Shown here piece by piece: positions 9,121-17,050 of a DNA stretch of 64,000 nt (position 1 is its first letter; each line of letters starts with the position of its first letter). Where the stretch lies: assembly GCA_002070905.1 (NCBI GenBank), contig MWEF01000001.1:1-64000 (forward strand), given 5' to 3'. This DNA comes from Tenericutes bacterium ADurb.Bin087. GTDB taxonomy: Bacteria; Bacillota_I; Bacilli_A; RFN20; CAG-826. Both the position numbers and the translations under genes were made by a program. A model generated the notes under the pieces. It was not told where the DNA came from. It saw nothing but the letters and a program-made list of their open reading frames with translations, and did not search any database.

Positions 9121-9486
9121 TTATTTATTTTTTAAGTACTGTTTAAGTGCTTCAAAGGATTCATCGCTAATAATATGTTCGATTTCACAAGCATCATTAA
9201 GTGCCGTCTCTTCACTTACTCCTAAAATACGCAGCGCCTTAGTTAGCACTTTATGTCTGTCATATATATTTTGTGCAGCATCAAGCCCTTTAGGCGTAAG
9301 GAAAATGTGACCGTCTTCATTAACGCTTATATACTTTTCTTTCCGTAAATTACCGACAGCGCGACTCACACTTGGTTTAGAAAAATTCATGTATTCAGCA
9401 ATATCAATTGACCGAACAGGATGGACTGTCTTAGTTAAAATATAAATTGTTTTTAAATACATCTCACCAGATGGTTTTAGACCCAT
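9121..9486 (-). CDS. DtxR/MntR-family metal-dependent transcriptional regulator
   Basis: 121-aa winged-helix repressor. The N-terminal HTH (EMYLKTIYILTK...VRSIDIAEYMNFSKPSVSRAVGNLRKEKYI) and the metal-binding dimerisation helices (RHKVLTKALRILGVSEETALNDACEIEHIIS, with H, C, E and H ligands) are both present. There is no C-terminal SH3 domain, as in MntR. AAGGAG precedes the ATG. Lying between the feo operon and the exporter operon, both carrying GTTAGC dyads, it is the likely iron (or manganese) sensing repressor of both. Which metal it senses cannot be read from sequence. Confidence 0.88.
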   Translation of the reverse strand: MGLKPSGEMYLKTIYILTKTVHPVRSIDIAEYMNFSKPSVSRAVGNLRKEKYISVNEDGHIFLTPKGLDAAQNIYDRHKVLTKALRILGVSEETALNDACEIEHIISDESFEALKQYLKNK

Positions 9487-9689
9487 TTAACCGACTCCTT
9501 AAATATAAATTCTCTACATTCAAAATAACATAACACTACTGAAAAATCAATGATGTGAACTTCAATAATTCTAATAAAGTAGTGTATTCTACATTAGTGA
9601 CTTAATAATAGTATCTTTTTATAATGCTCGTATCATTACTTTTATTGTAATTTACAGACAAAACTCAAGGATGAATATTATAGTTATCA
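9487..9689. other. Intergenic region between dtxR and the exporter operon
   Basis: AT-rich stretch of ~200 bp upstream of the divergent dtxR gene. It must hold the dtxR promoter, but no convincing -35/-10 pair or GTTAGC dyad is seen here. Confidence 0.4.
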
Positions 9690-9718
9690 TTGACAATTGA
9701 CAAGATGGAATGTATAGT
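9690..9718 (+). promoter_or_regulatory. Promoter of the CydDC-like exporter operon
   Basis: TTGACA (9690-9695), spacer of exactly 17, TATAGT (9713-9718). Predicted +1 near 9725, immediately before the first operator box. Confidence 0.75.
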
Positions 9719-9727
9719 TAGTACGAA

Positions 9728-9743
9728 GTTAGCGGCGACTAAC
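9728..9743. promoter_or_regulatory. Iron-type operator, copy 3 (one mismatch)
   Basis: GTTAGCGGCGACTAAC, the same dyad as upstream of feoA except one base (ACTAAC for GCTAAC). It starts about 3 bp after the predicted transcription start, a repressing position. Confidence 0.65.
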
Positions 9744-9767
9744 AAGAATATCGCCGCCTTCTTTTTT
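9732..9767 (+). terminator. Hairpin plus T-run inside the leader (possible attenuator)
   Basis: GCGGCGA (9732-9738) and TCGCCGC (9751-9757) form a 7-bp GC-rich stem followed by CTTCTTTTTT. The arm overlaps operator copy 3. It lies ~60 bp before the exporter ATG, in the leader, with no upstream plus-strand gene to terminate, so it may be an attenuator. Confidence 0.55.
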
Positions 9768-9776
9768 ACCATAAAG

Positions 9777-9792
9777 GTTAGCGTTCGCTAAC
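9777..9792. promoter_or_regulatory. Iron-type operator, copy 4
   Basis: Perfect dyad GTTAGCGTTCGCTAAC between the leader hairpin and the ribosome binding site (AGGAG) of the exporter gene. Confidence 0.7.
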
Positions 9793-9828
9793 TAATAAGC
9801 TTAAGTAATTAGGAGTTATAAAGCATAA

Positions 9829-11571
9829 ATGATTAATCGAAAGTTACTGAAATTAATTGATAATCACAAACATATTATTTTCACTGTGATACTCATGGTA
9901 TGCGGATTAATTACAAATATTGTAATAACTGGATCGCTTGTTTATTTAATAAAAGAAGTCGCTAATCATAGTGATGATAGTAGTGTATGGACTTATTTAT
10001 GGCCTGCATTAATTGCTATTATTTCAATTATTATTCGTTATTTACTTTCAATTAGTGTTGGTTACTTGACAGATATTATTGGTCGTCAAGCAAAAAAAGA
10101 CCTGCGTCAAAAAGTGTATAACAAGATTGTAAGACTTGGCGTGAGAACTACTGACGGGATGAAGGTGGCTGGTTTAACGCAAGTTTCACTTGAAGGCGTG
10201 GAGCAATTAGATTTATATTACTCAACTTATATTCCACAATTTTTCTACGCACTATTAGCGCCAATAATTTTGTTTTTTGTAACGGTATGGTTTGATTGGC
10301 GGTTTTCACTCGTGCTACTAGCAGCGGTACCCCTAATTCCACTTTCCATTATCGCTATATCTAAATACGCAAAACGGATCTTTGCTAAATACTGGGGAAA
10401 ATACACAGCAATGGGTGATAAATTTCTCGATAGTATCCAAGGATTACGCGAACTTAAAATCTTTAAGGCCGATGCTTATCAGCAAACAAAGATGAATGAA
10501 GCAAGTGAAGAATTTCGTGTGATTACTATGAAAGTGTTAGTCATGCAATTAGCGAGTACAACGATTATGGATATTGTCGCTTATACTGGCGCTGGAATTG
10601 GTGTATTAATAGCAATAATTAGTGTTTTAAAATGGGGATTATCACCATTTAGTGCGTTATTTTTAATTTTAGTCGCAGTCGAGTTTTTCTTACCGCTTCG
10701 TGCGCTTGGCTCGGCGTTTCACGTTGCAATGAACGGGGCAAGTGCTGGTCAAAAGATATTATCACTGCTTGCAGAAGAAGAAACGCCATGGGGTACAAAA
10801 GAAGTAACGAATGCAAATATCGAAATTAAAGATGTAACTTTTGCGTATAACGGTCACGCTAACGTGTTAAATGATGTATCAATGACTTTTAAAGAGCAAG
10901 GCATGGTTTCGATTGTTGGTGAATCAGGAAGTGGAAAATCAACAATTGTTAATCTTATTACAGGTGCACTTAGACCGCAATTTGGGAGTGTGAGTGTTGG
11001 TGGCAAATTATTAGAAACTCTGTCGCGTGAAAGTTATTATAGTAATCTTGCGGTCATTAGTTACAATACTTATATTTTTAATGATACAATCCGCAATAAT
11101 TTTAAATTAGCAAATAAAGATGTAACCGACGAAGAGATATATGCGGCTTTAACAAAAGTTAATCTTGCTGATTTTGTTGAAGCAAATGGTGGGTTAGATA
11201 AAGTTATTAATGAAGATGCGCTAAATATATCGGGAGGAGAAAGGCAACGCCTTGCTGTGGCAATTAATTTAGTCACTAACAAAGCGATATATATATTTGA
11301 TGAAGCAACTAACAATATTGATATAGAAAGCGAAGCCATAATTATGGCTAATATTAAAGAATTATCGAAAAAGAAAGCGGTAATTGTTATTTCTCATCGT
11401 CTCGCTAATGTAGTGCCTAGTGATTATATTTATTATATGGAAAATGGTGAATTATTAGAAAGTGGTAACCATGATACTTTAATGGCGAATAATAGTGGCT
11501 ACGCTAAATTATTTACGACCCAAAAAGCATTAGAAGAAGGTTACATGGAGTGTAATTATGAAAAGGCCTAA
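9829..11571 (+). CDS. CydD-like ABC exporter half-transporter
   Basis: 580-aa type IV ABC protein: six-helix membrane domain (residues ~1-300) then an ATPase. The membrane part carries the CydD-type LEGVEQLDLYYSTYIPQ segment and FFLPLRALGSAFH. ATPase motifs: Walker A GESGSGKST, signature ISGGERQR, Walker B IYIFDEATNNID, H-loop SHR. It overlaps the next half-transporter by 14 bp, so the two should form a heterodimer. CydDC exports cysteine and glutathione in E. coli; the substrate here is unknown. The shared operator with feo suggests a role in iron/heme or redox balance. Confidence 0.85.
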   Translation: MINRKLLKLIDNHKHIIFTVILMVCGLITNIVITGSLVYLIKEVANHSDDSSVWTYLWPALIAIISIIIRYLLSISVGYLTDIIGRQAKKDLRQKVYNKIVRLGVRTTDGMKVAGLTQVSLEGVEQLDLYYSTYIPQFFYALLAPIILFFVTVWFDWRFSLVLLAAVPLIPLSIIAISKYAKRIFAKYWGKYTAMGDKFLDSIQGLRELKIFKADAYQQTKMNEASEEFRVITMKVLVMQLASTTIMDIVAYTGAGIGVLIAIISVLKWGLSPFSALFLILVAVEFFLPLRALGSAFHVAMNGASAGQKILSLLAEEETPWGTKEVTNANIEIKDVTFAYNGHANVLNDVSMTFKEQGMVSIVGESGSGKSTIVNLITGALRPQFGSVSVGGKLLETLSRESYYSNLAVISYNTYIFNDTIRNNFKLANKDVTDEEIYAALTKVNLADFVEANGGLDKVINEDALNISGGERQRLAVAINLVTNKAIYIFDEATNNIDIESEAIIMANIKELSKKKAVIVISHRLANVVPSDYIYYMENGELLESGNHDTLMANNSGYAKLFTTQKALEEGYMECNYEKA

Positions 11572-13252
11572 TGTAATACGAAGAAGTGGGGCAAAAATTA
11601 TGGCAAGTCTTGTCGTACTTTTAGGTAGCTTATCTTATATTATGGTTTTAGCAATTATTACTGGCTCATTAGGATTTATTTTCGCGATGGGTGTCACACT
11701 TTTAGGAGCAGTAGCGATAGCTAAGTTTTTAGGTGAAGCAATTGCACTTTCATATCCGCTAATTTTCAGTTTGTTAATTGGATTTGGTGTTTTACGCGGA
11801 ATCCTTAGATACATAGAACAATACACAAATCATTATATTGCTTTTCGGCTTTTAGCGGTGCTACGCGATAAGATATTTAGTGCTTTACGAACATTATTTC
11901 CTTCAAAGATAGAGAGTAAACAAAAAGGATCAATTATTGCGATGATAACTTCGGATATTGAAATACTCGAGGTGTTTTATGCTCATACAATCTCCCCTAT
12001 TTTTATTGCTATAGTTGTGTCGATTAGTGTTATTTTATTTGTTGGTTTTTCTTCAAGTTGGTTATTAGCGGTAAATGCCCTAATTAGTTATATTGTCATC
12101 GGTATTTTACTACCACTTATTACATCAAAGAAATTAAAAGTTTCGGGTGTTCGTTATCGCCAAAACTTTGCCGCCTTTAACTCATTTTTCCTTGATAGTA
12201 TTAAAGGAATTAAAGATATTGTTTTAAACAATGGTGGACCAAAACGTGAAGTAGAAGTTAATGAACGTTCTGATATGTTGCTTAACGAAACAAAAAAGTT
12301 GAAAAAAGATACGACTAGGGCACACGCTACTACTGAACTATTTGTTTCCATCTTTATCTTTATTACATTAGTGCTCGGGGCGATACTTGTTATTCGTGAT
12401 AATTTAACTATTGGGCGTATGATTATTGGCGTTGCTGCTATCTTCGGTTCATTCGGTCCTGTTATCGCTATTTCTTCTTTACCAAGTAATTTAACGCAAA
12501 CATTTGCAGCAGGTGATCGTGTACTTGATTTATTAAATGAAAAACCACTGATTACTAAGATTGATAACGGAAGTGATTTTGAATTTGAAAATGTAACAGT
12601 TAGTAATGTGTCTTTTGCCTATGCTGAAAATGAAGAAATACTTAATGATGTTAGTGTACACGCTAATAAGGGTGAGATAGTTGGAATTGTTGGTCCTTCG
12701 GGATGCGGCAAATCAACATTACTAAAATTGTTATTAAGATTTTACAAAAAAGATGAAGGTACGATTTTATATAACGATATTGAAATAGAAAATATTAACA
12801 GTGATAACCTTTTAGATAATGTAACAATGGTCAGCCAAGACACTTATCTTTTTGACGACACTATTCTTGAGAATTTATTAATCGCTAAACGTGATGCAAC
12901 ATTAAAAGAGGTGGAAATTGCTTGCAAAAAGGCATCAATTTACGATTTTATTGTTTCACTTCCGCAAGGTTTTAATTCACGTGTAGGAGTGTTTGGCGAT
13001 AATATATCCGCTGGTGAAAAACAACGCATTGGTCTAGCTCGTGCGTTCTTACGTGGTAGCAAATTAATATTACTTGATGAGCCAACTAGTAATGTAGATA
13101 GTATAAACGAAGGCATTATCCTAAGAGCATTAAAAATACATAAAGAAGATCGCGGCATCATTCTTGTATCACATCGTGAGTCAACAATGGCAATCGCTGA
13201 TCGTGTCTATCGTTTTAATGGTGAAATAGTAGAGGAAGTTGAGGATAAATAA
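11558..13252 (+). CDS. CydC-like ABC exporter half-transporter
   Basis: 564-aa partner of the preceding gene with the same layout: six membrane helices, then the ATPase with Walker A GPSGCGKST, signature ISAGEKQR (Ala replacing the usual first Gly), Walker B LILLDEPTSNVD and H-loop SHR. The altered signature suggests unequal ATP sites, common in heterodimeric exporters. Start overlaps the upstream gene; its stop is directly followed by the DUF454 gene, so the three are translationally coupled. Confidence 0.85.
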   Translation: MKRPNVIRRSGAKIMASLVVLLGSLSYIMVLAIITGSLGFIFAMGVTLLGAVAIAKFLGEAIALSYPLIFSLLIGFGVLRGILRYIEQYTNHYIAFRLLAVLRDKIFSALRTLFPSKIESKQKGSIIAMITSDIEILEVFYAHTISPIFIAIVVSISVILFVGFSSSWLLAVNALISYIVIGILLPLITSKKLKVSGVRYRQNFAAFNSFFLDSIKGIKDIVLNNGGPKREVEVNERSDMLLNETKKLKKDTTRAHATTELFVSIFIFITLVLGAILVIRDNLTIGRMIIGVAAIFGSFGPVIAISSLPSNLTQTFAAGDRVLDLLNEKPLITKIDNGSDFEFENVTVSNVSFAYAENEEILNDVSVHANKGEIVGIVGPSGCGKSTLLKLLLRFYKKDEGTILYNDIEIENINSDNLLDNVTMVSQDTYLFDDTILENLLIAKRDATLKEVEIACKKASIYDFIVSLPQGFNSRVGVFGDNISAGEKQRIGLARAFLRGSKLILLDEPTSNVDSINEGIILRALKIHKEDRGIILVSHRESTMAIADRVYRFNGEIVEEVEDK

Positions 13253-13699
13253 ATGAAAGCAAAAAAGATATTTTGGATTATTTTAGGTTGTGTCAGTCTC
13301 GCACTTGGTGCAATCGGAGCCGCACTTCCTATTTTACCGACGGTTCCATTTCTTTTGCTCGCCGCTTTTAGTTTTGCCAAAAGTTCGAAACGTTTACATA
13401 ATTGGTTTATTAATACAAAACTATATAAAAAGAATCTAGCAAGTTATGTTAAGGGCAAAGGCATGACTTGGCCGGCAAAAATAAAGATGATGATTACAGT
13501 GACACTTGTGATGTTACTTGGATTTATCCCGATGATGATTAAAAAAGTATATATTCCTAGCATTATTTTAGGAGTCGTGTGGATTTTTCATATCATTTGG
13601 TTTATTTTTGGTATTAAAACTTATAAGAAAAATAGCGAAGACTCGCTTTCAACCGAAGTAGAAACACCAAGCGAAACCGAAGAAAAAAACATTGAATAA
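13253..13699 (+). CDS. DUF454 (YbaN-like) inner membrane protein
   Basis: 148 aa with three to four membrane helices. The start carries the DUF454 signature: GCVSLALGAIGAALPILPTVPFLLLAAFSFAKSSKRLHNW (helix, then PxLPTTPFxLLAAxxFARSSxRxHxWL). Function of the family is not known. It begins at the base after the stop of the CydC-like gene, so it belongs to the iron-box operon. Tail is acidic and Thr/Glu-rich. Confidence 0.85.
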   Translation: MKAKKIFWIILGCVSLALGAIGAALPILPTVPFLLLAAFSFAKSSKRLHNWFINTKLYKKNLASYVKGKGMTWPAKIKMMITVTLVMLLGFIPMMIKKVYIPSIILGVVWIFHIIWFIFGIKTYKKNSEDSLSTEVETPSETEEKNIE

Positions 13700-13750
13700 A
13701 ATTTAAAAAGTAAGTAAAAAATATAAATAAAATAGTATAAATAGCCTTTA

Positions 13751-13779
13751 TTTTCACACAAATGGTGTAATATTATAAT
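13751..13779 (+). promoter_or_regulatory. Probable promoter of the thioesterase-ZIP operon
   Basis: TTTTCA (13751-13756), 17-bp spacer, TATAAT (13774-13779), with AAAGGAGGAAA before the ATG at 13818. Confidence 0.5.
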
Positions 13780-13817
13780 GTTGCCTTAATCTAAAGATTA
13801 AAGGAGGAAAAGCGACG

Positions 13818-14540
13818 ATGAAAGTAGAAAATATTTATAAACAAAAATATGTGCTCACCACTAATTATTATGATCCAAGTAATAATATTGGTGTACAAGG
13901 CACACTTGATTTATTCCAAAATATTGCCGCCCGTCACGCTTATTTATTAGGTGCCGGTCGTGAACACTTAGAAAAAATTAACTTAGTGTGGGTTATAGCG
14001 CGCACAGAAATAGAGTATGTTACTTATCCTGAAACTCCGCTAGAAGTTGAGGTTGTGACTTGGCCACGTCCTGCAACAAGGTTTTATTTTGATCGCTATT
14101 ATAAAATTGTAAACTCAGCAACGAATGAAATAATTGCTTACTCCAGAAGTAGATGGGTTTTAATTGATATTGATTCGCGTAAAATAGTAGGCGCTGATCG
14201 TTATGATTATCCGCTTGATTTCTATTATGAAGAAGAACCTTTCAATCACACCTTCCCGCGACCCAGTGTTAGTGATAATGTTGTAGGTAATTACACCGTA
14301 CGCCCAAGTGATATTGATGAAAACGGACACTTAAATAATTCAAAATACGGAAATATAATCTATGATTATCTTGATTTACAAAAAGGTCAAAAGATTAAAA
14401 GTATTGTAATTAATTATAATAATGAAGCTTTACAAGGTGAAACCTTAACAATTAGTCGCAGCAGGGACGATGCAAAAGTCGTAATTTCTGGGCATAAAGG
14501 TGATACAATTGTGTTCAGTAGCGAGGTCAATATTCAGTAA
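13818..14540 (+). CDS. Acyl-ACP thioesterase (FatA/FatB family)
   Basis: 240-aa double hot-dog-fold thioesterase that frees fatty acids from acyl carrier protein. Recognised from NNIGVQGTLDLFQNIAARHA near the N-terminus, WVIARTEIEYVTYPE, and the second hot-dog VRPSDIDENGHLNNSKYGNI (D-x-N-G-H-x-N-N), which carries the catalytic Asn/His pair. Strong AGGAGG start. Overlaps the ZIP transporter gene by one base (TAATG), so the two are co-translated. Confidence 0.9.
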   Translation: MKVENIYKQKYVLTTNYYDPSNNIGVQGTLDLFQNIAARHAYLLGAGREHLEKINLVWVIARTEIEYVTYPETPLEVEVVTWPRPATRFYFDRYYKIVNSATNEIIAYSRSRWVLIDIDSRKIVGADRYDYPLDFYYEEEPFNHTFPRPSVSDNVVGNYTVRPSDIDENGHLNNSKYGNIIYDYLDLQKGQKIKSIVINYNNEALQGETLTISRSRDDAKVVISGHKGDTIVFSSEVNIQ

Positions 14541-15361
14541 TGTTAACAACACTTGAACTATGGATTATTATTATCGGGATGGCTATACCATTCATTGCGA
14601 CTGCGCTTGGTGCAGCAGCGGTATTCTTTTTCCGCGGGCCCATAAGTGAGCGAGTTAATAGTATTTTACTAGGATTTGCTGCGGGTGTAATGATTGCTGC
14701 TTCAGTGTGGTCATTAATAATGCCAAGTTTAGAATTTGCTGAAAATTCAGGCTGGGGTAAATTAGCGATTATTCCAGTTGCGGTCGGATTTGCATTAGGA
14801 GTACTCTTTTTATGGTTTATTGACCGTATTGTCCCTCATATGCATCAACGTAGTGAAGATGAAGAAGGATTACCAACTAAAAAACTAAGTCTTGATTCAA
14901 AATTATTTTTAGCAATGACAATTCATAACTTTCCTGAAGGTATTGCGGTCGGCTTTGCTTTTGCTGTGGCTTATACAGGTATTGTTAATCCTGGAAATGC
15001 TTCTATTTCGCTCTATAGTGCCCTAGCCCTCTCAATTGGGATGGCAATTCAAAATATTCCTGAAGGAGCGGCTGTTAGTTTACCGATGGCGCGGCGTCTT
15101 AATAATAAAGGTAAAGCATTCGGATTTGGTGTTGCTAGTGCAATTGTTGAACCAATTGGTGCAGTTTTGGCGTTTCTATTTGCCACGGTGTTTCAAACAC
15201 TCTTACCGTGGTTTTTAAGTTTTGCCGCAGGAGCGATGATGTTTGTTGTTGTGGAAGATTTAATTCCTGAAGCAAATTTAAGTGGAACTGAGCACCAAGG
15301 CACATTTGCTGTAATGTTAGGCTTTATTATTATGATGATTTTAGATATAGTATTAGGGTAA
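14540..15361 (+). CDS. ZIP family metal transporter
   Basis: 273-aa importer of divalent metal (usually zinc) with about eight membrane helices. The two binding helices are clear: HNFPEGIAVG (helix IV) and QNIPEGAAVS (helix V). A His/acid-rich loop, PHMHQRSEDEE, between helices III and IV is typical. The ATG shares its A with the thioesterase stop. tRNA-Arg starts 5 bp after the stop, so read-through into the tRNA is likely. Confidence 0.92.
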   Translation: MLTTLELWIIIIGMAIPFIATALGAAAVFFFRGPISERVNSILLGFAAGVMIAASVWSLIMPSLEFAENSGWGKLAIIPVAVGFALGVLFLWFIDRIVPHMHQRSEDEEGLPTKKLSLDSKLFLAMTIHNFPEGIAVGFAFAVAYTGIVNPGNASISLYSALALSIGMAIQNIPEGAAVSLPMARRLNNKGKAFGFGVASAIVEPIGAVLAFLFATVFQTLLPWFLSFAAGAMMFVVVEDLIPEANLSGTEHQGTFAVMLGFIIMMILDIVLG

Positions 15362-15366
15362 TAAAT

Positions 15367-15443
15367 GCGCTCGTAGCTCAGGTGGATAGAGTACAACCCT
15401 CCGAAGGTTGGGGTCACACGTTCGAGTCGTGTCGGGCGCGCCA
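15367..15443 (+). tRNA. tRNA-Arg (anticodon CCG)
   Basis: Acceptor arms GCGCTCG/CGGGCGC, anticodon stem CAACC/GGTTG with loop CTCCGAA (CCG), T-loop TTCGAGT, discriminator G and encoded CCA. Decodes CGG. Confidence 0.95.
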
Positions 15444-15454
15444 TAAAGAAAGAG

Positions 15455-15482
15455 AAAAGCACCCAGTCGCGGGTGCTTTTTT
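15455..15482 (+). terminator. Terminator after tRNA-Arg
   Basis: GCACCC (15459-15464) and GGGTGC (15471-15476) flanked by AAAA and TTTTTT. Also usable on the minus strand for the esterase gene. Confidence 0.88.
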
Positions 15483-15500
15483 GTTTATTGTTATTAGTAA

Positions 15501-16310
15501 CTATTTAATATGTTCAGTAACAGCTTCACCAAATAAGTGACCAAGTTTAATAGTACCATCACTATCATAATGTGCCCAGTCTATTTCAAAATCCGGTTCA
15601 TTGCTAAAAGAAAGTTGTGGGGTAAGTGTATCGACAATGATGTTTTTTGGATCACTTTTTGCTACATTACGCTTAGCGGTATTAATTATTTCGTGATGTG
15701 TCCAAAATTCAGCATCATTAATAAGGCCGTCAATAAAGTAAATGCCTGCTTTAGGTGCGTAATCTTTAAATTCGTTCCGTAAATCATTAACAAGATTTTG
15801 TAAATACTTTTCGTATTGAAGATGCCCACCATCAACTGAATCATTTTCACCTTGCATATAAAGAATAGCGCTGACAGTTGGATTATAGCCATCACGCTTT
15901 AATTTTGTAAGCATACGGTGCGCATAATTAGTGGCAAACACATAACATAGTCCAGGGATCCCACTTGATGGTGAGCGCCAAAATACTTCAAGGCTAGTGC
16001 CACCAATCGCGAACTTAATAATTTTAAATTCATCACTGCGCTGAGCTTTTTCTAAGTGCGCAGCAATCCCAATTTCAGGACCAAAACGTGTAGAGTCATA
16101 TCCTTGTCCAACTCTGACAGGGACAAATTCATCATATGATTCATTATTACCATTATCACAGTTATAGGCAATTTCCGTTTTGAAAGGGGAAGTGTAGTAA
16201 TTGACTAATTCAGGCGGGAAATGCCGGTCTAAATAACTAGTCCACGAATGGCCTTCCATATTTGATTGGCCTAAAAGAATGATGATTTTAATATCTTTAG
16301 GTTTGTTCAT
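15501..16310 (-). CDS. Sialate O-acetylesterase-domain (SASA) protein
   Basis: 269-aa SGNH-like carbohydrate esterase. GQSNMEG (14-20) gives the catalytic Ser, the middle block carries GGTSLEVFW and YMQGENDS, and DWAHYDSDG near the C-terminus supplies the Asp/His. No signal peptide, so it acts inside the cell, perhaps deacetylating imported sugars. Starts 5 bp downstream of pncA and probably shares its transcript. Confidence 0.82.
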   Translation of the reverse strand: MNKPKDIKIIILLGQSNMEGHSWTSYLDRHFPPELVNYYTSPFKTEIAYNCDNGNNESYDEFVPVRVGQGYDSTRFGPEIGIAAHLEKAQRSDEFKIIKFAIGGTSLEVFWRSPSSGIPGLCYVFATNYAHRMLTKLKRDGYNPTVSAILYMQGENDSVDGGHLQYEKYLQNLVNDLRNEFKDYAPKAGIYFIDGLINDAEFWTHHEIINTAKRNVAKSDPKNIIVDTLTPQLSFSNEPDFEIDWAHYDSDGTIKLGHLFGEAVTEHIK

Positions 16311-16315
16311 AAAGT

Positions 16316-16843
16316 TTATTTAACAATAATTTGTGTGCCTTGTAACACATCTAGTGTCTTAGCGTGTAAGTCTTTGTCATAGCTATTGACACCGTCTTTA
16401 AGGACGATAACTTTTGCTTCAGGTAAAGCGGCTTTAGCAAGTAAAGCATTACTTAAAATACAAATATTTGTCACTAAACCAACAAGCGTAATTTCTTCAT
16501 AACCTTTATTTACAATATCGTTAGCGAGTTCAAGTGAACCAAAAGTTAACTTTTCATAAACTTTCTTTGCTTTTGGTAAGTAGGCTGCTACTTTACCATG
16601 AATATCATGACCCGGTGTACCTTTGATACAGTGTTTGAAAGGTAAATTACGCCCTTCTTCAGTTTCTAAATAGTTATCAAAATGGCTGTCTTTAGTGAAG
16701 ACAATGTCATCTTTTGTTTTTAAGTGGTCTTCAATAGTATCAATGATTTTTTGTTCGATTTCATGGGCATCACTAAAGCCAAGTGCTCCATTAACGAAGT
16801 CATTTTGATAGTCCACAACAATTAATAAACGTTTTTTCGCCAT
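16316..16843 (-). CDS. Nicotinamidase-like cysteine hydrolase (isochorismatase fold)
   Basis: 175-aa hydrolase, probably nicotinamide to nicotinate for NAD salvage. The N-terminus reads LLIVVDYQNDFVNGALG with the catalytic Asp; the mid-region has FTKDSH and KHCIKGTPG; VGLVTNICI supplies the nucleophilic Cys. AGGAGG lies 6 nt before the ATG and just 3' of the tRNA-Ser CCA end, so mRNA and tRNA look co-transcribed. A different isochorismatase-family substrate cannot be ruled out. Confidence 0.85.
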   Translation of the reverse strand: MAKKRLLIVVDYQNDFVNGALGFSDAHEIEQKIIDTIEDHLKTKDDIVFTKDSHFDNYLETEEGRNLPFKHCIKGTPGHDIHGKVAAYLPKAKKVYEKLTFGSLELANDIVNKGYEEITLVGLVTNICILSNALLAKAALPEAKVIVLKDGVNSYDKDLHAKTLDVLQGTQIIVK

Positions 16844-16859
16844 TTGTTTTCCTCCTTCA

Positions 16860-16952
16860 TGGCGGAGAAAGAGGGATTCGAACCCTCGCGAAGATTGCTC
16901 CTCCTATCGGTTTTCGAGACCGACCCCTTCAGCCAGGCTTGGGTATTTCTCC
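16860..16952 (-). tRNA. tRNA-Ser (anticodon CGA)
   Basis: Class II tRNA with long variable arm and encoded CCA. Acceptor arms GGAGAAA and TTTCTCC pair fully; anticodon loop is TCTCGAAAA-like with CGA; T-loop TTCGAAT. The CCA is followed at once by the ribosome site of the nicotinamidase gene. Decodes UCG. Confidence 0.94.
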
Positions 16953-17025
16953 GTAATGCTAATTATAACAAAGATTTTATAGTATCTATAAAATATTCGC
17001 TTCTACGCAATGATAAAATTATTTT

Positions 17026-17042
17026 TATGTATAATATACATA
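17026..17042. promoter_or_regulatory. Palindromic -10 region before the GGDEF-EAL-like/proS operon
   Basis: TATGTATAATATACATA is a perfect 8+1+8 dyad that contains the TATAAT box. Near-identical dyads cover the -10 of upp (33558) and of the diguanylate cyclase gene (21539). Confidence 0.5.
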
Positions 17043-17050
17043 GGTGATTT

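Noticed and set aside
15036-15218. Short open frame within the ZIP transporter gene
   Set aside because: Out-of-frame overlap without ribosome site or conserved motifs.
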